Below are positions 32,890 through 41,088 of a DNA stretch of 64,000 nt, in pieces. The DNA lies in contig NZ_BBYA01000015.1 in the NCBI RefSeq assembly GCF_001050275.1, positions 62,001 to 126,000 of the forward strand, in the 5' to 3' direction. A model generated the notes under the pieces. It saw only the letters and a program-made list of their open reading frames with translations. It was not told where the DNA came from and searched no databases. The stretch's first letter is position 1, and the number at the start of each line of letters is the position of its first letter. The position numbers and the translations under genes are program-made. The DNA comes from Leptolinea tardivitalis (GTDB lineage: Bacteria; Chloroflexota; Anaerolineae; Anaerolineales; Anaerolineaceae).

Positions 32890-33933
32890 ATGACAAAGAA
32901 ATTATCTCGCCGCGACTTCCTTAAATTGACTGCTCTTGGTTTGGGTAGTCTGGCTTTCCGACCGTATTTTGGACCAGTTGAAGACCTTGATGGGGGTGAA
33001 ATAGCCCGGGTTGCTATCAAATCTGTTTCAATTTACAGCCGGCCTTCAGATAAAAGCCAGATTATCTATCAGCGTTTCCGTGATGAATTGTTGAATATAT
33101 ATGAGACTGTGATTTCTGATGACGGCCCTGAATATAACCCGGTTTGGTATCGTGTATGGCGGGGATATGTTCACAGTGCACATCTACAGACTGTACGTAT
33201 CAGTTTAAATCCCGTCCTTGAAACTGTGCCCCAACCACGCCAACTGGCCGAGGTCTCTGTTCCATTCACGGAAGCATCTATTAATAATAAATTGACCGGA
33301 TGGCGTACGTTGTATCGCCTGTATTATGGTTCCACTCATTGGATAACCGGTATTGAACCGGGTCCAGATGGGAGTTCATGGTATCGTGTCAATGATGAAT
33401 TGATTGATATGGATTACCACATTCCCGCCGAACACCTGCGTCCAATCCCAGACGAGGAATTAACCCCAATCTCACCTGATGTAAATCCCGAATTAAAGCG
33501 TATTGAGATTTCTTTATCCCGTCAGATGTTGACAGCCTACGAAGGTGATAAAGTCGTATTGAATACTAAAATATCCTCCGGATTGCCAGATTCACATGTA
33601 TATGAAGATGGGAAAGTCTCTACAAACACACCAACCGGGGAATTTAATATCCAGGTAAAAATGGCTTCAAAACACATGGGCAGCGGGGAATTGCTTTACG
33701 ATCTGGATGCGTATATTTTGCCCGGTGTACCCTGGTGCTGTTTCTTTGAACCGAAGACCGGTGTGGCTACACACGGAACATACTGGCATACCAATTGGGG
33801 AACTCCCATGAGTCACGGTTGTGTTAATTTACGGACAGAAGAAGCCAAATGGTTGTTCCGTTGGACGACTCCGATAACGCCAGCCAACGCCATCGAAAAA
33901 CTGGGCCGCGGTACTCGAGTCATTGTTAAATAA
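32890..33933 (+). CDS. Tat-exported L,D-transpeptidase (YkuD domain)
   Basis: 347 residues. The N-terminus SRRDFLKLTALGLGSLAF is a twin-arginine signal. Residues 35-190 contain two SH3-like stretches (VSIYSRPSDKS; GWRTLYRLYYGSTHWITG). The YkuD domain runs from about 203 to the end (RIEISLSRQMLTAYEGD) and carries H295 (ATHGTYWH) and the catalytic SHGC motif with H309 and C311. Such enzymes form 3-3 peptidoglycan crosslinks or attach proteins to the wall. Tat export is unusual compared with the common Sec route. The gene has its own leaderless promoter and converges on hemW with a two-base gap. Confidence 0.92.
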   Translation: MTKKLSRRDFLKLTALGLGSLAFRPYFGPVEDLDGGEIARVAIKSVSIYSRPSDKSQIIYQRFRDELLNIYETVISDDGPEYNPVWYRVWRGYVHSAHLQTVRISLNPVLETVPQPRQLAEVSVPFTEASINNKLTGWRTLYRLYYGSTHWITGIEPGPDGSSWYRVNDELIDMDYHIPAEHLRPIPDEELTPISPDVNPELKRIEISLSRQMLTAYEGDKVVLNTKISSGLPDSHVYEDGKVSTNTPTGEFNIQVKMASKHMGSGELLYDLDAYILPGVPWCCFFEPKTGVATHGTYWHTNWGTPMSHGCVNLRTEEAKWLFRWTTPITPANAIEKLGRGTRVIVK

Positions 33934-33935
33934 CA

Positions 33936-35120
33936 TCATTCGTCTACAAATTCTCTGAAAACTCTATTGGCCACCAGCCAGGCCTGACGGGTTAGCCGAT
34001 AATGGCCTTCTGGTGATATTTCTACCAAATTACTGGATAAAAGTTGTTTAATCTTTTCACCTACGATTTCGTCGAGAGGAACGCCGAATCTCTGGAAGAA
34101 ATCCACCGGGTTTATGCCCTCTTCCAGTAGGCGAAATCCCATAAACATGAAGGTTGATATTTCATAAGATCGATCAACTGTTTGAATAAAAGGAAAAACC
34201 TCTCGACTCTCACAAGCCAGGTTGATACTCTTTATATACCGACCTATCCATTTCGCATTTTCCATAAGAATGGACGATGTTGTCGACATTCTGCACGAAT
34301 CCCTGGGGAGAAATCCAACTGCACCACAGCCAAGACCATAATATGGGAGTAAATGCCAGTATTGCAGATTATGTTTGCAGCGAAAATCATTCGTTTGAGA
34401 TGATTTTGCCCAATTCGATATTTCATAATGCCGGTAACCAGCCTTTTCGAGGAATGCGCAGCTCCACTCGTATTCTTCTGCAGCCAGATCATCGTCAGGT
34501 TCCTGGATGGTTCCCTGCGATATCTTTAAAGCCAGTGGAGTGTTTTCCTCAATAATAAGACTGTATAAAGAAAGATGTTCAGGGTCGAGTTCCAGTGCCT
34601 TTTCAAGAGAAAACTTCCAATCCGAAAGTTTCTGACCAGGTAAACCAAAAATGAGGTCAAGGTTGATATTCGCAAAACCAGCATCTCTTGCCAGACTGAC
34701 TGCCGAGTTCAACTCTTGTGGAGTGTGTGCTCTATCCAAAAGATCAAGCTCATTTTTAATCGCCGATTGCATGCCGAAACTGATCCGATTGAATCCCAAT
34801 TTCCGATACTCATCCAGTGAATGCCAGTCAATTGTACCCGGATTTGCCTCAAGTGTTATTTCCGCCTCAGGCAAAAGAAAAAAATTATTCCTGATGCAGG
34901 TAAAGACATCTTTATATACATTTGGGGAAATCAACGAAGGTGTTCCTCCGCCAAAATAAAGCGTCTTAATCTGATTTCCCTCACCGACCAGATTAATCTG
35001 TTTCTCAATCGCTCGAATGTATTCAGGGATCATTCGCTCAAAACCGGCAAAAGTGACAAAATCGCAATATCCACACCGGCGTTTACAGAAAGGAATATGA
35101 ATATAGAGGCTTGAATCCAT
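33936..35120 (-). CDS. hemW: HemW, radical SAM heme chaperone
   Basis: 394 residues. The N-terminus YIHIPFCKRRCGYCDF holds the radical-SAM CxxxCxxC (C12, C16, C19); YFGGGTPSLI is the SAM-binding strand, and FGMQSA, NINLDLIFGLPGQ and the C-terminal winged-helix region are HemW-type. The extra Cys before the cluster seen in HemN is absent, as in HemW. The family inserts heme into respiratory proteins and was long misnamed coproporphyrinogen oxidase. TGATACAAT ends six bases before the ATG and no ribosome site is present, so the message is probably leaderless. Confidence 0.9.
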   Translation of the reverse strand: MDSSLYIHIPFCKRRCGYCDFVTFAGFERMIPEYIRAIEKQINLVGEGNQIKTLYFGGGTPSLISPNVYKDVFTCIRNNFFLLPEAEITLEANPGTIDWHSLDEYRKLGFNRISFGMQSAIKNELDLLDRAHTPQELNSAVSLARDAGFANINLDLIFGLPGQKLSDWKFSLEKALELDPEHLSLYSLIIEENTPLALKISQGTIQEPDDDLAAEEYEWSCAFLEKAGYRHYEISNWAKSSQTNDFRCKHNLQYWHLLPYYGLGCGAVGFLPRDSCRMSTTSSILMENAKWIGRYIKSINLACESREVFPFIQTVDRSYEISTFMFMGFRLLEEGINPVDFFQRFGVPLDEIVGEKIKQLLSSNLVEISPEGHYRLTRQAWLVANRVFREFVDE

Positions 35121-35126
35121 CAGTGA

Positions 35127-35135
35127 ATTGTATCA
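35127..35135 (-). promoter_or_regulatory. Extended -10 promoter of hemW, leaderless
   Basis: Minus-strand TGATACAAT ends six bases upstream of the hemW ATG (35120). Confidence 0.55.
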
Positions 35136-35186
35136 ATACCTCAATAATGCGGAAAACGGTCTTTTTCAGAATGACCAAACTGCCTA

Positions 35187-35195
35187 TGGTATAAT
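35187..35195 (+). promoter_or_regulatory. Extended -10 promoter of the zinc-ribbon/LysM gene
   Basis: TGGTATAAT, with the ATG at 35233. It lies inside the longer reading that begins at a TTG at 35128, which argues against that earlier start. Confidence 0.55.
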
Positions 35196-35232
35196 CCGAG
35201 TTTCCGGGCAATTCCCCCGGACTATATTGAAA

Positions 35233-36387
35233 ATGAACCCACAATCTACATCCACCTCACGTATTTGCCCAACCTGCGGTTCAAAAATTGGTGAAAATGC
35301 CACTCGCTGTCAGGTTTGCGGACGCAACCTTGTCCCTACGGACTCGAAATCGGCGAATCGACCAATTCAAGGATCTCGCTTACCTGAAATTCACCTATCA
35401 TTACCTGTTGCCATTGGGGTTATCATACTTCTTCTGGCTCTTGGCGGTGTGGTGATCTATTCCGTTCTGAGTGGTACCGGCCGGGTAACCCAGCCTACGG
35501 TGACTCCAACTGCCAGTTTAACACCGACTATTACTTCGACTCCACTGCCGAGTGAAACTCCAACACCGCTGCCATCATTCACTCCCTTACCACCAGTGGA
35601 ATACACCGTAAAATCCGGCGATAATTGCAGCATTATTGCAGCCGTTTTCAAAGTCTCTATCAATTCAGTTATTACGCTGAATAACCTTCCTGCCGATTGT
35701 GGCAGTTTATATATCGGTCAAAAACTACTTGTGCCACAACCTACACCCACAGCTTCACCATTGCCCTCTGCCACCTTGAGCGAAGCTGACTCCACTGAAC
35801 AAGCCTGCGAAAAAGTCAGTTACACCGTGGGAGAAAATGACACCCTCAGTGGTATTGCCAATGCTTACCGTGTGAGCATGGATTCGATTAAGACATTTAA
35901 TGGTTTGACCAGTGATACGGTATATCAGGGTCAGACCTTGAATATTCCACTATGCGAAAGACTGCCAACCGCCGGTCCCACCCCGACACCTACAGCTCCA
36001 CCACCTTATGGCAGCCCGAATCTATTATTACCGGCAGACGGAACGTCTTTTACCATCCAGAATGAAACTGTCACTCTTCAATGGGCTTCCATCGGAGAAC
36101 TCCGTCAGAATGAAACCTACAAAGTTACTGTCATTGATGTTACAGACGGTGCAGGTCGCAAACTGGTGGATTATTCAACGGATACTAAATATATCGTTCC
36201 GGTTACCTTCCGACCTGCTGGAAATACACCCCATGTAATTCGTTGGTCCATCACTGTGGCAAGGCAGACAGGAACGACCAAAGACGGAAATCCAATCTGG
36301 GAAAATGCCGGTGCATCGAGTTATGAACGTGTCTTTACATGGTGGGGCGGCGTACCAGAAACCACACCAATTCCGGTTCAACAATAA
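35233..36387 (+). CDS. Zinc-ribbon, single-pass membrane protein with two LysM domains
   Basis: 384 residues from the ATG at 35233. Order of parts: zinc ribbon with two CxxC pairs (CPTCGSKIGENATRCQVCG, about 12-30), one membrane helix (about 56-80), a Thr/Pro linker, LysM 1 (VKSGDNCSIIAAVFKVS to GQKLLVPQ), a second linker, LysM 2 (VGENDTLSGIANAYRVS to GQTLNIPL), then a beta-sandwich domain (LLLPADGTSF onward) resembling Ig-like modules of Chloroflexota surface proteins. The zinc ribbon should be inside the cell and LysM bound to peptidoglycan outside. It shares this plan with the protein at 3625-4641. A strong terminator follows at once, so the gene is a single transcript. Confidence 0.82.
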   Translation: MNPQSTSTSRICPTCGSKIGENATRCQVCGRNLVPTDSKSANRPIQGSRLPEIHLSLPVAIGVIILLLALGGVVIYSVLSGTGRVTQPTVTPTASLTPTITSTPLPSETPTPLPSFTPLPPVEYTVKSGDNCSIIAAVFKVSINSVITLNNLPADCGSLYIGQKLLVPQPTPTASPLPSATLSEADSTEQACEKVSYTVGENDTLSGIANAYRVSMDSIKTFNGLTSDTVYQGQTLNIPLCERLPTAGPTPTPTAPPPYGSPNLLLPADGTSFTIQNETVTLQWASIGELRQNETYKVTVIDVTDGAGRKLVDYSTDTKYIVPVTFRPAGNTPHVIRWSITVARQTGTTKDGNPIWENAGASSYERVFTWWGGVPETTPIPVQQ

Positions 36388-36392
36388 ACAGC

Positions 36393-36419
36393 AAAAGAGC
36401 GGGTTGCCCGCTCTTTTTT
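36393..36419 (+). terminator. Rho-independent terminator
   Basis: AAAAGAGCGGG, three-base loop, CCCGCTCTTTTTT. It lies five bases after the stop codon at 36387 and just before the convergent trxB end, and can act on both strands. Confidence 0.9.
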
Positions 36420-36425
36420 GTTATT

Positions 36426-37364
36426 TTATCGCTCAAGATAATGTGTAACCTGTATCGCTGCTGCAGCTCCCATCCCGGCTGATGTAATGACCTGCCTGAA
36501 ATGTGAATCAGCCGCTTCACCGGCGGCAAATACTCCCGGAATACTCGTTTCCATGAATTGGTTGCAGCGAATAAATCCTTTCTCGTCCATATCCAGCTGC
36601 CCTTCGAATAATTGAGTATTGGGTGTATGTCCGATAAATATAAAAATCCCGTCTACGGCTATTTTGGAAATTTCTCTGGAGATTGTATTCCGTAAAATTA
36701 ATTCTGAAACTTTTCCATCCCCTTTAATTTCCTCGACCACGCTATTCCATACAAAAGAAATTGCCGGGTTCTCTTTCGCGCGTTTTTGAAGAATAGCGCC
36801 TGCACGAAGAGCATCCCGTCTATGGATGATTTTTACAGATGATGCAAACCGAGTCAAAAACAATGCTTCTTCCAGAGCACTATCCCCTCCTCCAACAACC
36901 GCGACATTTTTCCCTTTGAAGAACCACCCATCACAGGTAGCACAATACGATACACCTTTCCCGGTTAATTCTTTTTCGCCGGGAATGTTCAAATGTACCG
37001 GACTGGCTCCCGTGGCAATAATCAGACTTTCTGTTCGGTACTCTCCAGAATCTGTTTTAATCAAAAATGGATGATGTGAGAGATCTACTTTTGTTGCAGT
37101 GGCAAACTCAATCCGGGCGCCAAACTTCTCTGCCTGTTTCTGGAACAATTCACCCAACTCGGCTCCACCTACCCCATCAGGAAATCCAGGGTAATTTTCG
37201 ATGATGTTTGTCGTAGAAGCCTGTCCACCTGGTTCAATTCCACTGATCACAAGAGGTGAAAGCTCAGCGCGGGCTGCATACAAGGCGGCAGCTAAACCAG
37301 CAGGTCCTGAACCCAGTATTATCAACTTTTCATGTTTTGAATTTGCCATGTTTGTAGATTCCAT
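36426..37364 (-). CDS. trxB: Thioredoxin reductase
   Basis: 312 residues. FAD-binding GSGPAG (18-23), redox-active C141-A-T-C144 (YCATCDGWFF), NADPH-binding GGGDSALEEA with the HRRDALRA motif, and the C-terminal FAD motif GVFAAGE. It keeps thioredoxin reduced with NADPH. A ribosome site (AGGAGA) precedes the ATG. In the minus-strand upstream region TATTAT is about 30 bases before it and may be the -10 box. No thioredoxin gene is adjacent. Confidence 0.95.
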   Translation of the reverse strand: MESTNMANSKHEKLIILGSGPAGLAAALYAARAELSPLVISGIEPGGQASTTNIIENYPGFPDGVGGAELGELFQKQAEKFGARIEFATATKVDLSHHPFLIKTDSGEYRTESLIIATGASPVHLNIPGEKELTGKGVSYCATCDGWFFKGKNVAVVGGGDSALEEALFLTRFASSVKIIHRRDALRAGAILQKRAKENPAISFVWNSVVEEIKGDGKVSELILRNTISREISKIAVDGIFIFIGHTPNTQLFEGQLDMDEKGFIRCNQFMETSIPGVFAAGEAADSHFRQVITSAGMGAAAAIQVTHYLER

Positions 37365-37526
37365 ATCTTCTCCTGATATTTCAGTGTTTTTCTATAATAG
37401 CATTTTGATGAATCTTTTGTATCCCGGTTACAAATAAACACAGGCAAAATGGGAAATAATTAAAATGCTACCATAATCGATACTGCTAAAATGCCCCAAA
37501 CCAAAAATTCGTAAAAGGTGTTTTAT

Positions 37527-38306
37527 ATGATGGAAAATCCTACTTTATCTGGAAGAACCGCTCTGGTGACAGGCTCAGGTCGGGGTATTGGCCGGGCTAT
37601 TGCTCTTCGTCTGGCTCGTGATGGGGCGGATATTATTGTAAATTATGCCCGAAATCAGAAACCGGCAGAACAAACTGCCGATGAGATCAGAGACCTGGGA
37701 AGAAGGGCGATAGTTATTCGTGCAAATGTGGGAAAAGTGGAAAACATTAATCATCTCTTTGAAGAAATCGAGGCCGAATTTGGCAAATTAGATATCTTTG
37801 TCAGCAATGCCGCCACCGGTTTTAATCGTCCAGCAATGGAACAAAAAGAACCCGGATGGGAATATACCCAGAACGTAAATTCCCGTGCTTTTTTGTATTG
37901 TGCGCAAAAGGCTGTTCCGCTTATGAAAGAAAACGGAGAAGGATGGATGGTTGCTATATCCAGCCCTGGTTCCATAAGGGTTCTTCCCGATTACATCTCG
38001 GTTGGAGCCAGCAAAGCTTCGCTTGAAGCCATTACAAGATACCTGGCCGTTGAATTGGCAGCAGATCATATTCATGTTAATGCCGTTTCACCAGGTTTAG
38101 TCTTAACCGAAGCTCTTCAACATTTTTCGGCAATGAGTGATCCTGATTTACCCGACAGATTGATAGCCAATACTCCCTGCGGGAGACTGGTCACGCCGGA
38201 AGATGTGGCAGATGTGGTCGCCTTCCTTTGTTCCCCATCATCTGCAATGATATGCGGCCAGGTGATCACTGTCGATGGTGGATATACTTTGGTGGCACCT
38301 CGTTAG
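37527..38306 (+). CDS. fabL: Enoyl-[ACP] reductase III, FabL-like short-chain dehydrogenase
   Basis: 259 residues from the ATG at 37527 (AAAGGTG six bases upstream). SDR cofactor motif TGSGRGIG (15-22), then NYAR for NADPH preference. The active site has Y156 and K163 with six residues between (Y-x6-K) in place of the classical SDR Y-x3-K; this spacing is the mark of enoyl-ACP reductases. Stretches NYARNQK, RYLAVEL and the GQVITVDGGYTL end closely resemble Bacillus FabL as I remember it. It would reduce trans-2-enoyl-ACP in fatty acid elongation. The 3' end overlaps the convergent cyclase gene by four bases. Confidence 0.85.
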   Translation: MMENPTLSGRTALVTGSGRGIGRAIALRLARDGADIIVNYARNQKPAEQTADEIRDLGRRAIVIRANVGKVENINHLFEEIEAEFGKLDIFVSNAATGFNRPAMEQKEPGWEYTQNVNSRAFLYCAQKAVPLMKENGEGWMVAISSPGSIRVLPDYISVGASKASLEAITRYLAVELAADHIHVNAVSPGLVLTEALQHFSAMSDPDLPDRLIANTPCGRLVTPEDVADVVAFLCSPSSAMICGQVITVDGGYTLVAPR

Positions 38307-38941
38307 TCTTCCCGGGTTAATACAGCTCGAGCTGGCGCGCCGTCAGATCCTTCTATCTTCAAAGGTAAACATACCAGTTGATAACTACCAGGGGCAACGT
38401 CTGATAAATCCAATCCCTCCAATAACACAACCGAAGATTTGAGAAAAACCTCATGGGTTGGTCGGCTCTTACGAAAAGGTGAAACTGAAAGGTAGTCCAT
38501 CCCAACCAATTTGACACCCATTGCCACGAGTTCTTGTGCTCCTGCTTCATCAATACCGGCAAATTCAGTCCGAAATTGGGATTTATATTTGGACCAGAAG
38601 GCAGAATTATACGTTTTGAAAAGTACTCGTTCCGCACCAGATTGAATTCCACATGATAGAACAATTTCTCGGGAGATAATAGAAATATCATCAGGAATAC
38701 GAACAACCTGAGCGGGACCAATAAGGGAGTCTAATGGCAGGGATTCAATTGTGGGTGCGCCGGGTAAAAAGTGGAACGGAGCATCCACATGAGTTCCCGT
38801 ATGGCAACCAGCATCAAGCCGTGACACATTGGCGTTGGCGCCTTCCTCTATTTTACTGATCCGTTCAATCACCACTTTTGGATCGCCTGGCCAAACAGGC
38901 ATCTCTTTTCGAATGGGAACAGATATATCCCAAAATTTCAT
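38303..38941 (-). CDS. Cyclase-family metal-dependent hydrolase (kynurenine formamidase-like)
   Basis: 212 residues, as usual for the family. The metal motif HTGTHVDAPFHF (H47, H51, D53) is complete and the N-terminus WDISVPIRKEMPVWPGDP is typical. Members hydrolyse N-formylkynurenine, isatin or other amides and lactones; the substrate here is unknown. The start codon follows the stop of the upstream GH13 gene directly, so both are read as one unit, which is not a known pairing. Confidence 0.85.
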   Translation of the reverse strand: MKFWDISVPIRKEMPVWPGDPKVVIERISKIEEGANANVSRLDAGCHTGTHVDAPFHFLPGAPTIESLPLDSLIGPAQVVRIPDDISIISREIVLSCGIQSGAERVLFKTYNSAFWSKYKSQFRTEFAGIDEAGAQELVAMGVKLVGMDYLSVSPFRKSRPTHEVFLKSSVVLLEGLDLSDVAPGSYQLVCLPLKIEGSDGAPARAVLTRED

Positions 38942-40420
38942 TTATTTCTCCTTCCCTTTTTGCACAGTTAATATATGAAATCCCCACCCGGCTAAATTGA
39001 CAAATAATCCTTCGGTAGCGAGTTCGCTTCCTTGCCGGGTAAACGGTTCAATACCAAACAGATCTTCGAATTCCACATTGTCATCATTATTCACAGACCA
39101 TGGGATAATGATCCGACCCTGCGACGGCATTGGACAATAATTTACCACAATCAATAAATGAACAGTCGCAAGATTCCAATGATAGGCTATTAAATTTTGA
39201 CAGGATTGGTTATCATACCAGCCATTTACATTGCACAACTCCCATTGGCCATTTTCAGGGAGCTGCCTGACAAATGAATTGAGTTTCTTAAAGAAAAGCA
39301 GGACTTCTGTATTGGCAGGTTCAACCTGTCGTCGTCCCAGTAATACATGGTTCTTAATTTTCCGCCCTTCCCATTGACCTTCATATAACATTAAACCGCC
39401 GGGCAATGTGGAAGCCAATACTGAAGCAGCTTTCATTTGAGAGGGTAACATTTGGGAAAGAATTCTATTTTCATCATGATTTTCAATGAAGCGCAATAAA
39501 TGGTTTTGAAAACTCACATCAGCTTGAATATGCTGACGGATGGAACCAGCAGATTCATGAAGTAAACGATCATAAAGCCGTTTGTCGTAACAAAAATCAA
39601 AACCCAATTGCAGAAGGTCCCATTCCAGATCCCAGTAAGCTTCGGCGATGAAAACCGTATCAGGATGGGTCTTCCGAATAGCAGTGATAACCTCTTCCCA
39701 GTACTCTGTTTCAGGGTTTGCGCCAGCCCGCGTCTGCCATGTATAAGTAAAAACTCGATTTAGCATCAACATGGCCATGTCACAGCGAATGCCGTCACAC
39801 ATTTCACATATATGTTCCAATACGTGGATTGATTCCATTCGATATCCGCGAGAAAAAGCATTCAATTGAGCCACGTCCTGCCAGGGAGGGAAAAATGGAT
39901 CCCGTCCTTTGCAGAAGATCCCAGTAGAACTTTGAAAGTACTCTCTTGGGTATTGAAGTAATTCCAATTCATCACCCGCAATAAAATAATCCGGATGGTG
40001 GGCAATCCAATCATGGTCTTGAGCAACATGGTTAGGGACAAAATCCAGAAAAAGTTTTATACCGTGATTTTGAAGTTGTTTTCGAAAAACAGCCAACGCA
40101 TCATCTCCCCCGAAGTGAGGATCTACACAGTAATCCTTAATACAGTAGGGAGATCCTGGTAAATCTTCCATTTTCCAATCAGGAAGCGAATGACTATAAT
40201 CCTCGTAGAGACCTGTATTTTCCTGACTTATTTTCCGTCCCAAAGGACTGCGTGTCCATACACCAATAAGCCAGACAGCATTAAACCCCAATGAAACAAA
40301 ATCATCAATTTCGTTCTCTGGAATTTGATCCAGTGTGAGCTTTTTTTGATATTTCTTTTCCAGGTCATCCATCCAGACCCAGGTATTTATCTCTGCCAGT
40401 ATTAGTTTCCCACTTCCCAT
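38942..40420 (-). CDS. GH13 alpha-amylase-family enzyme, short form
   Basis: 492 residues from the ATG at 40418-40420. The longer reading from 40543 adds 41 residues that cross the predicted promoter. GH13 regions: I, DFVPNHV; II, GIRCDMAM with nucleophile D214; III, FIAEAYW with acid/base E260; IV, IENHDENR with H315 and D316. All catalytic residues are present. An N-terminal stretch before the barrel (WLIGVWTRSPLGRK) is shared with the large GH13 at 43178, showing they are paralogues of one unusual subfamily. The C-terminal part is beta-rich. Without a signal peptide it is cytoplasmic and probably acts on glycogen-like or short alpha-glucans. Hydrolase or transferase cannot be decided. Confidence 0.85.
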   Translation of the reverse strand: MGSGKLILAEINTWVWMDDLEKKYQKKLTLDQIPENEIDDFVSLGFNAVWLIGVWTRSPLGRKISQENTGLYEDYSHSLPDWKMEDLPGSPYCIKDYCVDPHFGGDDALAVFRKQLQNHGIKLFLDFVPNHVAQDHDWIAHHPDYFIAGDELELLQYPREYFQSSTGIFCKGRDPFFPPWQDVAQLNAFSRGYRMESIHVLEHICEMCDGIRCDMAMLMLNRVFTYTWQTRAGANPETEYWEEVITAIRKTHPDTVFIAEAYWDLEWDLLQLGFDFCYDKRLYDRLLHESAGSIRQHIQADVSFQNHLLRFIENHDENRILSQMLPSQMKAASVLASTLPGGLMLYEGQWEGRKIKNHVLLGRRQVEPANTEVLLFFKKLNSFVRQLPENGQWELCNVNGWYDNQSCQNLIAYHWNLATVHLLIVVNYCPMPSQGRIIIPWSVNNDDNVEFEDLFGIEPFTRQGSELATEGLFVNLAGWGFHILTVQKGKEK

Positions 40421-40466
40421 AATGTTGACATCCTGTCGGTTAACCCTGGAATAATTCCTTAGTACT

Positions 40467-40495
40467 ACTATATACAATATCCATTGGATTGACAA
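40467..40495 (-). promoter_or_regulatory. Promoter of the short GH13 and cyclase operon
   Basis: Minus-strand TTGTCA (plus 40490-40495), 17 bases, TATAGT (plus 40467-40472). The start site near 40460 supports the ATG at 40420. Confidence 0.55.
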
Positions 40496-40597
40496 ACACG
40501 CCATACACCGCAACTTATTTCTTATTTTTGCGTATACAATCATGAGTATAAATTTGGAAAAAAGAACCCAGCGAACGTTGAATCATTCGGAGGAGAA

Positions 40598-40963
40598 ATG
40601 AAATCTTTTATTGTGCGCCTTCTAATTAATGCCATTGCCCTGGCCGTTACCATCTTGATCGTACCGGGTATTTATTTCAACGGAGGAATTGACAGTCTGC
40701 TCATTCTTGCGCTGATTTTCGGACTGGTGAATGCCATCATTAAACCGCTTTTTTCCTTCCTGACGTGTGCATTTTATGTTGTTACACTCGGCCTGTTCAC
40801 ATTTATCGCCAATGCTTTGATGCTGTATCTCACCAGCAATATTGCGACAACATTCGGTATTGATTTCACCCTCGAAAACTTTTGGGCAGCCATTATCGGA
40901 GCGTTGGTTATCAGTATTGTCAGCTTCTTCCTATCCATCCTTTTCGATCGAAAGAAAGACTGA
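40598..40963 (+). CDS. Small four-helix membrane protein of the PF04020 (phage holin superfamily IV) family
   Basis: 121 residues, four hydrophobic helices. The segment GLVNAIIKPLFSFLTCAFYVVTLGLFTF is the signature of the family. Despite the holin label most members are ordinary chromosomal genes of unknown role. A strong ribosome site (GGAGGAG) precedes the ATG, and a terminator follows, so it is a single-gene unit. Confidence 0.88.
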   Translation: MKSFIVRLLINAIALAVTILIVPGIYFNGGIDSLLILALIFGLVNAIIKPLFSFLTCAFYVVTLGLFTFIANALMLYLTSNIATTFGIDFTLENFWAAIIGALVISIVSFFLSILFDRKKD

Positions 40964-40975
40964 AAACGAATTCCG

Positions 40976-41015
40976 AAAATCCACCGGTCTGAAATAACCG
41001 GTGGATTTTCTTTTT
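40976..41015 (+). terminator. Rho-independent terminator
   Basis: AAAATCCACCGG and CCGGTGGATTTT arms with a ten-base loop, followed by CTTTTT. Confidence 0.88.
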
Positions 41016-41051
41016 AAATTCATTCTGATAGCTTCTGACACAGGTAAACCG

Positions 41052-41057
41052 TATAAT
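41052..41057 (+). promoter_or_regulatory. -10 box of the thiolase/AlkZ-related operon
   Basis: TATAAT in CCGTATAATTG, 31 bases before the thiolase ATG (41089), which has GAGGATG as ribosome site. No clear -35. Confidence 0.4.
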
Positions 41058-41088
41058 TGTCTCAAATTAATCTTGATACGAGGATGAC

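Noticed and set aside
40421-40543. N-terminal extension of the short GH13
   Set aside because: It crosses a -35/-10 pair at 40467-40495 and is unlike the family.
40598-40963. Phage holin and prophage remnant together with the GH25 lysozyme
   Set aside because: The PF04020 family is mostly chromosomal and non-phage, the genes are 8 kb apart and no structural phage gene is present.
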